Under the pieces are notes generated by a model that was given only the letters and a program-made list of their open reading frames with translations, had not been told where the DNA came from and did not search any database. A DNA stretch of 64,000 nt from assembly GCA_036925085.1 (NCBI GenBank), contig JAUPFP010000012.1:2889460-2953459 (forward strand), written 5' to 3'. This DNA comes from Brachycybe producta (lineage: Eukaryota; Arthropoda; Diplopoda; Playtdesmida; Andrognathidae). Below, in pieces: positions 9,800-24,200 of this stretch; the stretch's first letter is position 1; the number at the start of each line of letters is the position of its first letter. The translations under genes were made by a program, and so were the position numbers.

Positions 9800-12700
9800 G
9801 CAAGTTTCATATTATAACACAGTTTGTAATAATATCTATTTTTTGTTATTGACTTTTAATTATTATTCGCAGGGTTACATTGAAGAATTACGAAATCCAG
9901 CGGCACATACTCTTATTCCCAGTCATATACTGGGACAAGAAGATATTCTTTTTGGAAATATAGAAAATATTTATCAATTTCACAAAGAGTGAGATGTCAC
10001 TTCCATGACTTCACGTGGAATTGTCTGTAACATTATAAATATTTCGCTTCATTCCAGTGTTTTTCTTCGAGATTTAGAAAATTGCATCGAAGCACATGGA
10101 CTAATTGGTTTGTGCTTTATTCAACGGGTATGGACATTCTTTCTTTATTGTATTCTAACTATTATGTTCTCATAAAACATCTACATCGGACAATGTTTGC
10201 TTATTTAATCATTTAAGAGGCTACATGACAAAATTACTTCGAAAAATCGCCACAAAGAGCCCTAGCATCGTTTTTCTATTGAGCCCACAAACCCAATTTT
10301 AAAGAAAAAAATGTTAATTTTTAAAATACATAGTGGCGGAAATATGTTTAGTATGACGAGGCTGGCCCTTTGGCACCACCATTTTGACGTGGTGGTGCTG
10401 GCTCTGAACCAGCCCCTGATTTAACCGGGCGCGACATCCCGAAAGTTCAAGCACTTTACCCGCTCTTTCAGTCTCTTGAATCCAGCTGTCTTAAAGCCCC
10501 ACAAAAGACCTATATGTTTCAGTCGGGGCCAAACATGGCCCTCCTCATGCTCTCGAGTTAGATCACGATTTGTCTCGACTTGGGAATCTTATTTAGTCCT
10601 CTTTAGCCCGGTCTGACGGTCCCAGGCAGAGGAACTCAGAAGGTTTCTGAGGGCCTCTGTTGGTGGCTGAGCGGTGAGCTAAAGCCTCTTTTGTGTATTT
10701 TCACTGTTTGGAGATAAATTTACACACACAACACTTTGAGGTAGAAAAGTTCTCTTTACTTTCTTATAATGTTTCTATTAATTTTACATTGTTGTGCGGT
10801 TACAATTGGCGATACAATTCTTGATTACAAACTTGGTCCGGAGTTCAGAATGACTCTCTGAATTCTCTACTCGAATTCTCTGCACTCTCGAACTGAACTC
10901 TCGAACTCAATTGTCCTCAAACATAAGTGGCACGGCACTTTCGTTTGATCTCTAGGGAGGGGCGACTGTCACCTCTGGGCTCAACGAGTGGCCACCTGGG
11001 CCAATCAGTGCCCTGGGCTGAGAATATTACCTTTTAAGGAAAGGCATTTTTGGGACTCTTTTCCCAATTTCTCACGGTTCTTCTGGGTTCCTTGAATTCA
11101 CTAAGAATTCGGGCCACCCAAGTCTGGACATCTGTGCGCAATGGGGTGCCATACTGAAACAAAGGAATTTCTACGGGGTGTTCCACAAGTGTGCAGATAC
11201 TGGGTGTCACATTATTTTTCATATTTAAAGTTATCCAAATTAAGTTTTCAAAGTGCAATGAGCACCTTAAATATTGTATATGCTGATCCAGTAATATAAT
11301 GACAAAAAACTGGTAAGTGCTGTTCTATTTTTAAAAACTAATTCAATATTGCGAATTTCTAACACTTATGTTAAACTCCATTGAGTACGTGCTCGTAAGC
11401 AAAAAACATTCATTATAATGCTCGTAAAAAATACCCAAAAACAATTTTAAAAAACCACGATTAATCCACAATGAAGCCCAACGCATTGGCGAACGTGCTG
11501 ATTTTTTTTCTGGTTTTAAATTATTTTGCATGTTTTTACGGGCATTTGAATGGATATTTTTTCTTATTTGGGCGTACTGAAATTACTCAATGGAGTTTAC
11601 CATAACAGATAAAAATTCGCGATTTTGAAATAGTTTTTAAAAATATAACCTCACTTTCCAATTTTTTTTTTCATTCTATCACTCGATCAGTATATATTTA
11701 AGCTTCACATTGCACTTTCAAAACTTAATATTGGATAACTTTTTAAATATGAAAAATAAACATATTGGCCGTGACCTGTGTATTTTAAAAATTAACATTT
11801 TTTCTTTAACATTGGGTCTATGGGCTCAATAGAAAAATGATGCTAGCGCTCTTTGCGGAGATTTTTCGAAGTAATTTGTAAATTTACAGCTCGTGTACAA
11901 TTTCTAATTTTGGAACTTACTGCTAGTGATTCAGATATTTAACAGACTAAATGTGCAATATGGCACCCGCAGGATTATTTCATAGAGAGGGGGTGAGTGA
12001 CAAAAGTTGAACTTGACAATGACTTCATTTGGTAGAAAATAGCTTTAAATACACCTGGGCTTGGCCACTCATTCAGAAACGTCATGTAATGTCTCGGTTT
12101 GGCTTCTGGCCTGGTATCATTTTTTTTCTTCACTGTGTTATCAATGGTGGAAATGCACAGCGATATAGTGGAATTGTTTAGTACAGGATTCCATGAGTAG
12201 GTACAAAGTATAAATTCTGGCAAGATTTTTTTTTTTTAAAAAAGACCATTACCTCCAGAAATGTATTTTCAAAATATTGTCAAGACTTACCCAACGATTT
12301 TAAAACGATTTTTAAATTTTAAAATAAGTCATTAATATAATTAAAAAATTAAAAATCAATTAACTTCATATAAATGGACTTTATCAAATCGATGCGCCAC
12401 CAAACAACAAACATTTGCAATAAAAAAAGTATACTCATTTATTCGAATTTTGAGGTTGTCACCTCACTTTACTTTTAACTTCCTATTTATGTATTTCCTA
12501 TTCATTTCAAAGTACTATGGATTTAATATTTGAATTATCCCACCTGGCCACGTGGCTCTCAAGTTGATTGGAAGGTTGTATTGAGTTTAATATGACTAGG
12601 GAATAAATGTATTTGATTAAGGAATTATGGAAATGTAAGGTGACAGCCTTTGCCACTAACTTGATGGGTAGACTTTCGTTTTTTGAAATTTAAAATAGCG

Positions 12701-15700
12701 TTCTTTGGTGACTCATGAAATATCACTTCATTTTTACTTATTTTCTATTTCAGAAATCATTTTGGCAATCGTTGGGTAAGTCTTGAGAATATTTAAAAAA
12801 AATTTCAGGGGTTAATTATAGCCTGCAAACTGGTAAGCCTATCGATGTGCACCTCATTGGTGACAGTATCGTTCGAGGTGTTAGGGTCGGCAAAACTGGG
12901 AAGTCAACTACGTGATGCTATCCAGGCACACGTGTTGAGCATTTAACTACTCGAGTTAAGGCAGTGCTGAACAAAGCTAGCCTTAACCCTGTTGTAGTTG
13001 TGCATGCCGGCACTAATAATCTCAAGATGGATGCGCCAAAGGGGATAGCTGAGAGACTTAAACACTTTTCTAGAGAGGTAAAACGCATCAGACCTCGTGC
13101 AAGGAGTGTGATTTCTACTGTCCTGCCACGGTTTGAGCGTGATGCTAGGGGTTCTTTTTATCCAAACTCTGCAGTTCAGCAGATTTCACAAGAGTTATCT
13201 CTTCTCTGTCGTAGTGCTGGTTAATCATTTGCGGATGCTTCTCGGGAGCTTCTTAAAGCACCTGATAAGTATTATCTGCGTGATGGCCTTCACTTGACTG
13301 CAGCCGGTAAGGATGTATTGAGCTCTGTTCTCTGGAAATCTGTTTGTAGTCAAGTCCAGGGAAACTTCTAATCTCTAAATGCCCTGATTCTAGGAAGAAA
13401 TCAATTCTAGTTACTGTACCTAAAATAATTATTCAAAAAGAAACCCAACTTTCTAACAAAAAAATTTCTTCTAAGACAGTTCCTCTGACCAAAAAAGAAA
13501 ACAAGCTTATAAATAAATCTTTAAAAATGTTAATAATCAATTGCAGAAGTATAAAAAATAAAGTAATTCAGTTTAGAGAAGCTATAGAAAGCTATAATCC
13601 CAACATTATCTTTGGTAGTGAATCATGGCTAATTGAAGATGTTTCATCCGCGGAGGTTTTCCCCCAACAATTTAACATATTTCGAAAAGATCGGAACTTA
13701 ATCAAAGGTGGAGGTGTATTTGTTGCTATCAATAAAAACCTTACATCAAAAAGAGAACCTGCTTATGAAGGTGATTGTGAGGTAGTTTGTTGTAGCATTT
13801 CACTTCATAATGGGAGAAAAATTTTCTTATTTTCATTCTATCGACCACATTCAAGTGACGAGGAGGAATTACTCCAATTTAGAAAATGTTTAGATTCCTT
13901 ATTTTCTACCCACAAACATGCATCAGTTCTCATTGGTGGAGATTTTAACCTTCCAGAAATAAATTGGAAAAATTATACTGTTGACTCCCAGTGCTCTAGT
14001 AATAAATTAACAGATATACTGCTTGATAGTGTATGCACATATTCCCTGGATCAACTAGTGCAAACCCCTACATGCTGCACCAATACAACAGCTAATATTC
14101 TAGATTTAGTTTTTAATAACACACCAGAAAATGCCAAATCAATTGAAATTGCTGATGGCATAAGCGATCACAAAATAATTTACTTAGAATTTGCCACCCA
14201 ATTCGAAAAACTCCAATCAGCTCCCCAAAAAGTCCTACAATACAATAAAGCTGATTGGGCTAACTTTAAGCTCTTTGTAACAAATGAACTGAAAAATAAA
14301 AATAAAAGTGGACTATCAAAAGATGTAAACCAACAGTGGTCATTGTTTGTCAGTGTCATTTCTAATGGCATAAATAAATTCATCCCATTCAAAAATGTAA
14401 AATCAAGCTTGGAACCAATATGGTACACCACTGAGATATGCCGCGCTCTTCATAAACAACGCAAATTTAGATATAAAATGAAGATTAAAATGAATGATAC
14501 TATTAAATTGCTGTTTAATTCCCAGCGATGTCTTGTGAAAAAGCTTGCTTAAAAAAGAACACTTAAACTTTACTAATAATGTCTTAGGGGAAATATGTAA
14601 AAAATCACAACAAAATTCAAAATAATATAACTTCAATTATAACACCACTTGGTGATGTCTGTACTGACAAACAGGTTATTGCAAGCACACTTAACGATTA
14701 TTTCCAAAGTGTCTTTCATGCTAATGATGGCAATGAGGAACCACAACTTGGCACCTTATCTCATGTCATGCCTGATATAATCATAAACTCCACTGGATTA
14801 CAAAATTTGCTTTGTAATCTAGATGTTAATAAATCAGCTGGTCCAGATGAAATCTCGCCAAGATTGCTAAAGGATTGTGACCACAGAAGTTAGCCCTTTT
14901 TTAAGTAAACTTTTCCAAGATTCTCTTGATAGTGGTATACTGCCTATGGCATGGAGGCAAGCAAATATCTGCCCAATTCTTAAAACAGGTGATAAAAATT
15001 GTCCAAAGAACTATAGACCCATTTTTCTGACCTCCATTGTTTGTAAAACTCTCGAGCATATAATTTATTCTAATACAATCAAGCATTTAAAAAACCATAA
15101 ATTAATTCATGAAAACCAGCATGGTTTTCGAAAAGGCAGATCATGTGATACCCAGCTAGCACTATTCATCCAAGACATACAATCTGGCTTGGATAGTAAG
15201 GGTGAATTTGACTTGGTATTTTTAGATTTTGCAAAAGCATTTGATACAGTGAAGCATTCACTACTAATTAAAAGAATGATGTCTTTTAACTTAAATAAAC
15301 AAGTAATTTCGTGGACATCATCATTCTTATGAAATAGACAACAGCGAGTCCAAATTGATGGTGCTGTGTCAGACTGGCCTAAAGTAACATCTGGTGTACC
15401 TCAGGGTAGCATTCTTGGACCACTGCTTTTCCTTCTGTTCATAAACGATCTGGCAGACAGATGCAACAGTACGATGCATTTGTTTGCAGATGATGCTGTT
15501 GTTTACAGGAGGATTAGGGATAATGAGGATAGTGAAGTCCTCCAAAGAGATCTAGACAGTGTTGAAGAGTGGTGCTCTGAGTGGCATTTACAACTGAATA
15601 TTAGTAAATGCAATGTTATGCGAGTTTCCCGAAAGCGAGAATCGTTCATGGCAGATTACACAATGGAAGATGTTCAGCTAACCCATGTTGATACCATCAA

Positions 15701-18237
15701 ATATCTTGGCTTAACCTTGTCAAAGAACATGCTTTGGAAAGATCATATAACCAAAGCAGTTGCCAAAGCTAATCAAAGGCTGCGGTTTGTCCAACGCACC
15801 CTTAAACATTGTAAAAAAAATGTAAAGAAGGTCTGTTACTTTACCCTAGTTAGACCTATCTTAGAATATTGTTCCCCAATTTGGAACCCATTTAGAAATA
15901 ATCTAAAACAAGAAATAGAAATGGTGCAGCGTATGGCTGCAAGATTTGTAAAGGGACGGTATGCGTATACTGACAGCGTATCGTCTATGCTCCAAGAGCT
16001 AGAATGGGAATCATTAGCAGGCCGAAGAAATGAGCAAAGCCTCGCTCTTTTGGGACGTTTGCTGTCTTGTGGTAACATTACCCTGCTTAATGGTTTACTA
16101 ACTAGAAATCCTCGTAAAGGTAGATTTGGGCATTCAAAAACTTTCAAAGAATTAATGGCTAGGACTGATGCATATTTTTAGTCTTTTTTCCTAATGTTAT
16201 TAGACTATGGAATTCTCTTCCTGTGAATAGTTCTTTGTAAAGACGATTTCAATTTCATGATGATGTCTTATTTTTAAATAATGACAATCAGTCGTGATTG
16301 GGAGCAATCCCTCCCTGCCACATGGCTTTCGAGCTGATTGCAGGTGTATTTAATTGAATTGAATTGAATTAATGGTCTGTTAAAAAAATTATATATATAA
16401 TATCCCAGGTCTGTGTGTGTGTAACGTCGGAATTTATATAAATTTGAATAAATGAACTGCTTTTTTTTTCTCAAGGTCAGCTATATGTTGCACCCTTCCC
16501 ATACAAGAACCCCATGATATTAAATTGGAGAGGGGAAAAGGTTTATAAAGTGTAGAGGGGGAGAGAGAAAAAGGGGGAGAGGGGGTGACTGAAATTGAAA
16601 TGAAAGGAGTAAAAAAGGATCAAACGACGCGCATGCGCACACCAGAGAAAATGAAAAACTCATTTTCTCTTTCAAATATAAAAAGGGGAGGGGATAATAG
16701 TAGCAAAATTAAACTACAGTTTATCACAGGCAACTGTGCCCAGCATTAGAATTTCTTTTCCTCCACCCATTTATGAACGTCATCAATTTCTAATTGGTTT
16801 TTTACTTGGTGTGACGTCATAAAAGGGCGGAGGAAAAGAAAGTCTAATGCTGGGCACAATTGCCTGTTAATTTTGCTCCCGTCATTTATGACGGGTTACC
16901 CCACTAGTAAAATAATATTATTTTAAAATAAGAGGCTTTAGAAAGAGGGTTAGACCTCCTCTGGTTTTATTTATGTGCACCAATGCACTTGACATGCATT
17001 ATAATTAGGGATGGGACATTCGAATCCTCGAATCCCGCGAATCTTCAAAAATATATTCGAGATTCGAAAACTCGAATCTTCGTGCTTTTTTCGTCTTTCG
17101 AATTTTTCGAATCCTAACCTAAAAAAACCTAAAAACTTTGGTAAAATTAGTTTTAACTCCATTGTTGCAATTTCGGTGGTACCCAGATCACCAATATCAT
17201 CACCTTGTGGCGACCCTGAGTGCCACACTTGTTTTTTATTATTAATAATTTATTATTTAATATTATTTCATTTATTTGTATCTTTTTAATGAATAATATA
17301 GGATTCTTATAGGAAATTTCGAGATTCGAGAACATTTTAGGTTTTGGATTCGGATTCGCGAAAGTTAGGATTCGTCCCACCTCTACTTATAATTTAATGT
17401 AACATAATTATGTACTGCATTATACTTGTATTTTAATTATTGATTTACAGAAAGAAGCTTTACATGACCTGTACACAATATATTGCCAGAACAAACCCAA
17501 ATCTGAAGCATTGCGAAGAGACAGTGGTGACGATGTTCCTTTTTTTAAAGTAAGTTTTTTTTTTACTTGCTTGTATGCTGCCATTGTAAGTAAAGGGGAT
17601 CAGTGTTAAGTGGACCAGAGTGTTAACTGAGCCATGCAGTTATAAAATTACCTTTGTATTAGAATACAATTCTACTTTACCTGGTATTTATTTGAAACAT
17701 CCGTACAGAACACATGTACAGCTCATATATGCTGACTCTTGACTGTTAACTTGTTCCGAAAAATTAAAAAAATTTTCTTCAGAATAAAGCTAGTTGCCCA
17801 CTGATGTGCAGTGCCGCACTGGGAGTCTGCGCCGCCTAGAATAATTACTTTCCATTGTATGCATCATATAAAATCAAATGGTGCAACCGCTCCTACAAGG
17901 CGGCACGCTGCGACATGCAAAACTGGCTTGCAGAACTTCCATGGCAGAATTCTCGAGGAGAACCGCGAAGAACTTTTTCTTTTCAGTGCACCTGTGTGTG
18001 GGAGTACCTCGCAAACAACAACACGTGTTCATTTGTGTTGTGAAGTGTGAGCATTTAAGATCTGTCACATTTATATGGGCGGAGTCTCGGCTGGAATGTT
18101 AAACATGGCGGTTCGGGGCGGTACAGGACTGTGTGCCATAGTTGGCGACTAGCTTAAAAGTCGCTTAGTTGAGCATCTATCATGTTGGCGGGACAGAAAA
18201 TGAGTTATGAACGTACAAGTTAAGAGAAAGAGAGAAA

Positions 18238-18278
<41 letters not shown>

Positions 18279-21200
18279 AGAATGAAAGAAAAAGAAGATA
18301 GAGAAAAAAGTTATCAACTGTTAACATAGCTCTTTTTGGCATGTAAGTAGAATTTTGGGAGGGAGGGGGTTCAAACCCATGGACCTCCCCAGTGGCGTAG
18401 CCACGCCACTGGTTTAGGTAATGTAGTTTAAAATACTACATTACTACATTATCTATTTTTGTGGACATGGGTTGTGTGTGTCTCTTAGTTTGTCCGCTAT
18501 GCATTCTAAAGCCTAGTACACAACGGGAACCATTGTTGCGATACTTTGTTGTGTGGCTGCTCCGATACAATGTTGCAGGGCAGAATCGACACTAACGCGA
18601 TTCAGACTCGCAACATTCTTGAATGTCCACATCTGTACTCAGTTTCTCTCCATCCTTCTGGTTTTCACCATGACATTATCACCCGCGGAAGTGGCCCTTT
18701 CAATATATGGTTACACTGTCATTGATCAAGAGGGGCGAATAAAACAGAAACGGTGGTGGGCACTGGGCACACAAGCTTTTCTCAGCCGAGAACACATTCA
18801 GTTCACCCTGAAATTAGGAGATGGGGCGGGAGTAGTTTGAAATCCCCAAACCACAATTTAGTAGTGAATTTACACAGAAGGTCCTAAAGTAGTTCAACAG
18901 TATTTAAAAAGTCTAGTCTTTGATAATTAATAGCAAACTGAGCTCTTTTGAGTATTTGTTCATGTTTCAAAAAGCGTCCACACTATAAAATGTTTTGCAA
19001 CAATGTTTAAATGTTTCCAATTTTGATGGGAGTCAAAAAACATTTATCTGAGCTGACACTATTCAGCCCGAAACATTTCAACATTGTTGCGGGTCTGAAT
19101 CGCAACTGACGCAATTCAGCCCCGCGACAATGTATCGCAAACAACGGTACCTGGTGCAGGGGCGTAGCTAGGCAATCGCAAGACCCGCGACTGCGGGGGG
19201 CGCACGAGGTTTTGGGGCGCAAAAAACGAAATGAAAGTTATGTAATTTCAAAAATAATTGAATAAATTAATTATTTATGCTTAATTTTTTCAGTTAATTT
19301 CGAAAATAAATCGACTTTCATTTAATATTTACTTTTAAAAACTACATACTTGCAACAGTAAATCGTCGTAGCAATCAATGGGCACGGCGAAACGGTCGGA
19401 ACAACGGTAGGACTAGCCGGAAAAATAGTAGAAACAGTCGGAAGGTTAGGTTTAGTTAAGTTAAGCTTGTTGCAGGGTGGCAGCCTCCAGTTTTTAAAGA
19501 ATTATTAAATCAAATTAGTCCATTGTTCGACTGTTACCTAATTTGATTAACGGGAGGAACGGTCGGAACAATGGACAAATTTGTTTTAATAATTCTTTAA
19601 AAAAATGGGGTGCTGCGCCCCCAGACCCCTTGCAACAAGCTTACTTTTCCAACCTTTCCTAACCTTCCGACTGTTCCTACTGTTGTTCAGACCTGTTCTT
19701 CCGTTCATCAAATTAGCACCCCCACCCAGTATGAGGGCTATTTGGAGAGGGAGGTAAGGGGGCGCAAAGTTTTAAGTGGCGGGGGGGGGGGTGCAACAAC
19801 GCCTAGCTACGCCACTGTCCTGGTGTGTACTACCCTTAACACAATTTGCCCTATGGAGACCAAATTTTGCAGAGTAAAACACAAAAGCATGAAAATGACA
19901 GGTAATTCGGAATGTAGATTGTGGGGTTAGGTGGACCAACTCTTGATAAGGTCAACCGAGTTGCTCTAGTTAGTTGTACTTAACTGTAGTTTAGCTTAAT
20001 GTTAGTTTTTTTTAATTAATAAACCTGAAATTAAGCAAGTTACCAGTGAAACCTTTTCCTCAGAAGCCAAAAAAAAATAACAATACGTGAAATGAAAATA
20101 AAAACAGGTGTGGGACATTTGCCCTAAAGACACTTGCCCTACAGACACTTGTCCTAATACCATTTGCCCTAAAGGAACATTTTCCCTAAAACCATTTGCC
20201 TTAAAGAGACATTTGTTCTAAAACCACTTGCCCTAAAAGGACGTTTGCCCTAATCAGTTGTCTAAATATGTCATTTGACGTTTTTTTGTGGTTTCATGGC
20301 AAATGTCCTTTAGGCTTTAGGGCAAATGGTTTTAGGGCAAATATCCCTTTAGGGCAAGTGGATTTATGGCAAATGTTCTTTTAGGGCAAATGTCTATACC
20401 CCATATGTTAATACTCGTATATGCAAATAAATGAATAATAAACATTTTTTATTAAATTTTACCCCTCAATTTTGTGAAATTCCAAGTGTTCTTTTACAGC
20501 CAATTAGACATATGCACATTAGGTTAGGTTAGGCAAAACGTTGGCAGTTGTTAACATTTGTTTGGCCCAGCACTTGGCCCATTTAATATGACCCCAATGT
20601 TGCAACTATGCATATGGTTCAACAATGCCCCACTTAATTTTGGGCCAAAAAAATCATCATATCAGTCTTTGATGATGGGTTCAGCGATCGTTGGGCCATC
20701 GCGAGTATAGCCAATAGTGGGAACAATGGAAATTACGCAATGTTGGCCATATCATTAGGCCAACGTCTTTATATAAACACCAGCGGTTGGCATTATACGT
20801 TGGTTCGTGGTTGGCGTTCTGCATGGAAAGTAATGACATCTTTGGTCTAAAGACACTTGCCCTAAAGGTACATTTTCCTTAAAGGGACATCAGTAGTGTA
20901 AATTTACGTCATTACATACTCCAGCGAAAGACAGTAAACCGTTTGATAAGAGAGAACAAAAAAGTGGTTTTAGGGCAAATGTCTTTTATGTCACATGGTT
21001 TTAGGGCAAATGGCTTCAGGGTATGTGTCCATAGGGCTTTTGTCTTCAGGGCCAATGTCTATATAAATCGCGTCCAGTTGCACATTCCGAACACATGTTT
21101 TGTTTGTAACGTGTTTATACCGAAAATTACTTTTGTTTGTTTTCATTTAGGAATGTCAGAAACGACTAGGACACAAATTACCACTGAGTGCATATTTACT

Positions 21201-24200
21201 GAAGCCTATTCAGCGTATTACAAAATACCAACTACTATTAAAGGTTTGTTATCATTTTGCTGCTGCTAACACTATTTAGGACTAAACTCGGTTTTAATTT
21301 TTTTTTAAATAAGGAACTATTGAAATATTCACACGATGGCAGGGAAAGGCAAGAATTGCAAGAAGCAGTCGACTGTATGTTGAATGTGATACGATATGTA
21401 AATGACAGCATGCATCAAGTGGCAATAACTGGCTTTGCGGTAAGATTTATAAATAACAGTGCTTATAGCTCATACAGCACCGTGTGGTAGCCCCACACTG
21501 CTAAGATTTAGTTCACCGTCCAGATGGTTCAGTGCAGAGTGGCGCAAAGTTTGGTTACTGGGAATTATGATTACTCAGAGAGTGTGTCTAAATTTTTTCA
21601 AAGGAATTGATTGGGATTTGTTAGCAGTTTGTAAATCAGCTTTCAGGCCAGCTGCTAGTGCACTGTGTAAAGCTATACACATGGGTAGGGGCAGGGCCTT
21701 TCAGAGAAAATGCGAGGCCCGGGGCAAGTATTATTTTTGAAGCCCTTCAAAACGGGGTCAATTTTTTTTATATTTTTGTGCGAATTCAAATTAAAAAAGT
21801 GGTGAGACACTTGTCCTATGGACACTTGCCCTAAAGCCATTTGCCCTAAAAATACTTTTTTCTGTCATTTTATACTGTTTAGTGTCTTTCGGTAGAGTAT
21901 GTTAAATAGGTTTTGCACGCCTCTGGCATGCAAAAGACACCAAATAACGTAAATTTACACTACTGATTAGAGTAAATGTCCCTTTAGTGCAAATGGTTTT
22001 ATGGCAGATGTTCCTTTAGTGCAAATGGTTTTATGGCAAATAGTTTTAGGGCAAGTGTCTTTAGGGCAAGTGTCTTTAGGGCAAATAGTTTTAGGGCAAG
22101 TGTCTTTAGGGCAAATGGTTTTAGGGAAAATGTTCTTTTAGGGCAAGTGTTCGTGGGGCAAGTATCTTTGGGGCAAATGGCCCACACCCTAATAACGTTA
22201 CAAATAATGTTTTGGGTGTTTCACTCTATAACAATCCTAAACAATTTTGGAAATATGTTAAAAGTCTTAACAAAAATCCAAATACGAGTGTCTTTCACAA
22301 GGATGACAGCATTGTGAAGCAACAAATGCATGCTTTGTGTGCTAGTATGCCTAAAATAATAATAAACCCTAACGGTTTACAAAAGTTGTTTTGCAACCTA
22401 GATGTAAACAAGTCACCAGGCCCTGATGAAATCTCAAACAGATTGTTAAAAGAGTTGTCTGTCGAGATTAGCCCTTTCTTAAGCAACCTTTTCCAAATGT
22501 CTCTAAATAGTGGCATGTTACCACAAGCATGGAAACAGGCAAATGTTTGTCTAATTTTTAAAGATGGAGATAAAAACTCACCGAACAATTATCGCCCTAT
22601 ATCCTTAACGTCTACAGTATGTAAATCTCGTGAACATATAATTTACTCTTGCACAATGAAGCACTTAATAAATCACAATTTAATTCATGAAAGTCAGCAT
22701 GGTTTTAGAAAGGGCAGATCATGCGATACTCAGGTGGTACTATTTGTACAGGACATCCAGTCGCGTCTAGATACTCAGGCTGAGTTTGATTTAATATTTT
22801 TGGATTTTGCAAAGGCATTCGACACAGTGAAACACTCACTGCTAATTAATAAACTAACATCATTTAACATTAATAACCAAGTAATTTCATGGATATCTTC
22901 CTTTTTAACTGGTAGACAACAGCGTGTCCAACTTGATGGTTGTGTATCGAACTGGGCTAATGTAACATCCGGTGTACCTAAGGGTAGCATACTTGGACCG
23001 CTTCTCTTTCTTTTATTTATAAATGATCTCCCAGATAACCAAACCTGCACAATGCGACTGTTTGCTGATGATGCAGTTATTTATAAAGAAATTAAAAGCA
23101 GTAAAGATGTTGAAGTTCTTCAAAAAGACCTTAACAGTAATAAAGAATGGTGTTCTCATTGGCACCTAATGCTAAATAGTAGCAAATGCAATGTTATGCG
23201 AGTTTCCTGTAAGCATGAATTTTGCAGGGCAGATTACCAGATGGGGGATGCACTGTTGGATCATGTTGATACCTATAAATACCTTGGTTTAACACTTTCC
23301 AAAGATATGCTTTGGAAGGAACATATAACAAGATCAGTAGGCAAAGCCAATCAAAGGCTACGTTTCATACAGAGAAGATGTAAAGGAGGTCTGTTATTTT
23401 GCACTAGTTAGACCAATATTAGAATATTGTTCACCAATTTGGAACCCATTTAGAGTTAACTTAATACATGAATTAGAAATGGTACAGTGCAGGGCTGCAA
23501 GATTTGTTAAAGGTAAATACATGCATTCTGACAGTGTAACCCTCTTGCTTATTGAACTACAATGGGAATCATTAGCTAACTGTAGATCGGAGCAAAACCT
23601 TGCTCTTCTTGATCGCTTGTTGTCTACAGATAATATGGGATTGCCAGAAGGAATTCTCACAAGAAACCCCTGTATAGGCAGACGTTGCCATCCAAAACCC
23701 ATTAGGGAGTTAAGGAGCTATAACTGATGCATATTTTGGTCTTTCTTTCCAAACGTGTTTAGACTATGGAATGCTCTTCCTGAAGATAGCTCCCTGTTAA
23801 GACGAGTTCAATTATTTGATGATGATGTTTAAAGTTTTGTGTGATTGACGTGATTTGTGATTGGGAGAAATCCCCCCTGCCACATGGCTTTCGAGCTGAT
23901 CGCAGGTGTAATGATTTGAATTGAAAAAAGCGACTCTTTGTCTTAGGTTGTTGTACGACTTATGAGTGACATTTATTTGTAATGGAAGCAGCAGCGATCT
24001 CACTCCAGCATATACCTATAATTAGCTCTACCAAGAAGGTCATTTAAGCAAGCATTGCAACCGCAATAAATCTCTGCTTGCAATAATTTCAAGCACTATA
24101 TATAATTCTTTATGTAGGTGCAAGTTTCGGCTGTTAGAGCGAAGTTTGTAGTGAACGGCTTGTGTTTTAAAAACAAACAGCTAGAGCTCAGCTTTTATAT

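Noticed and set aside
17851-18102. Several overlapping 60-80-codon frames near 17.8-18.1 kb
   Set aside because: All frames on both strands are open over the same 250 bp; no splice sites in phase with the RhoGEF exons and no domain.
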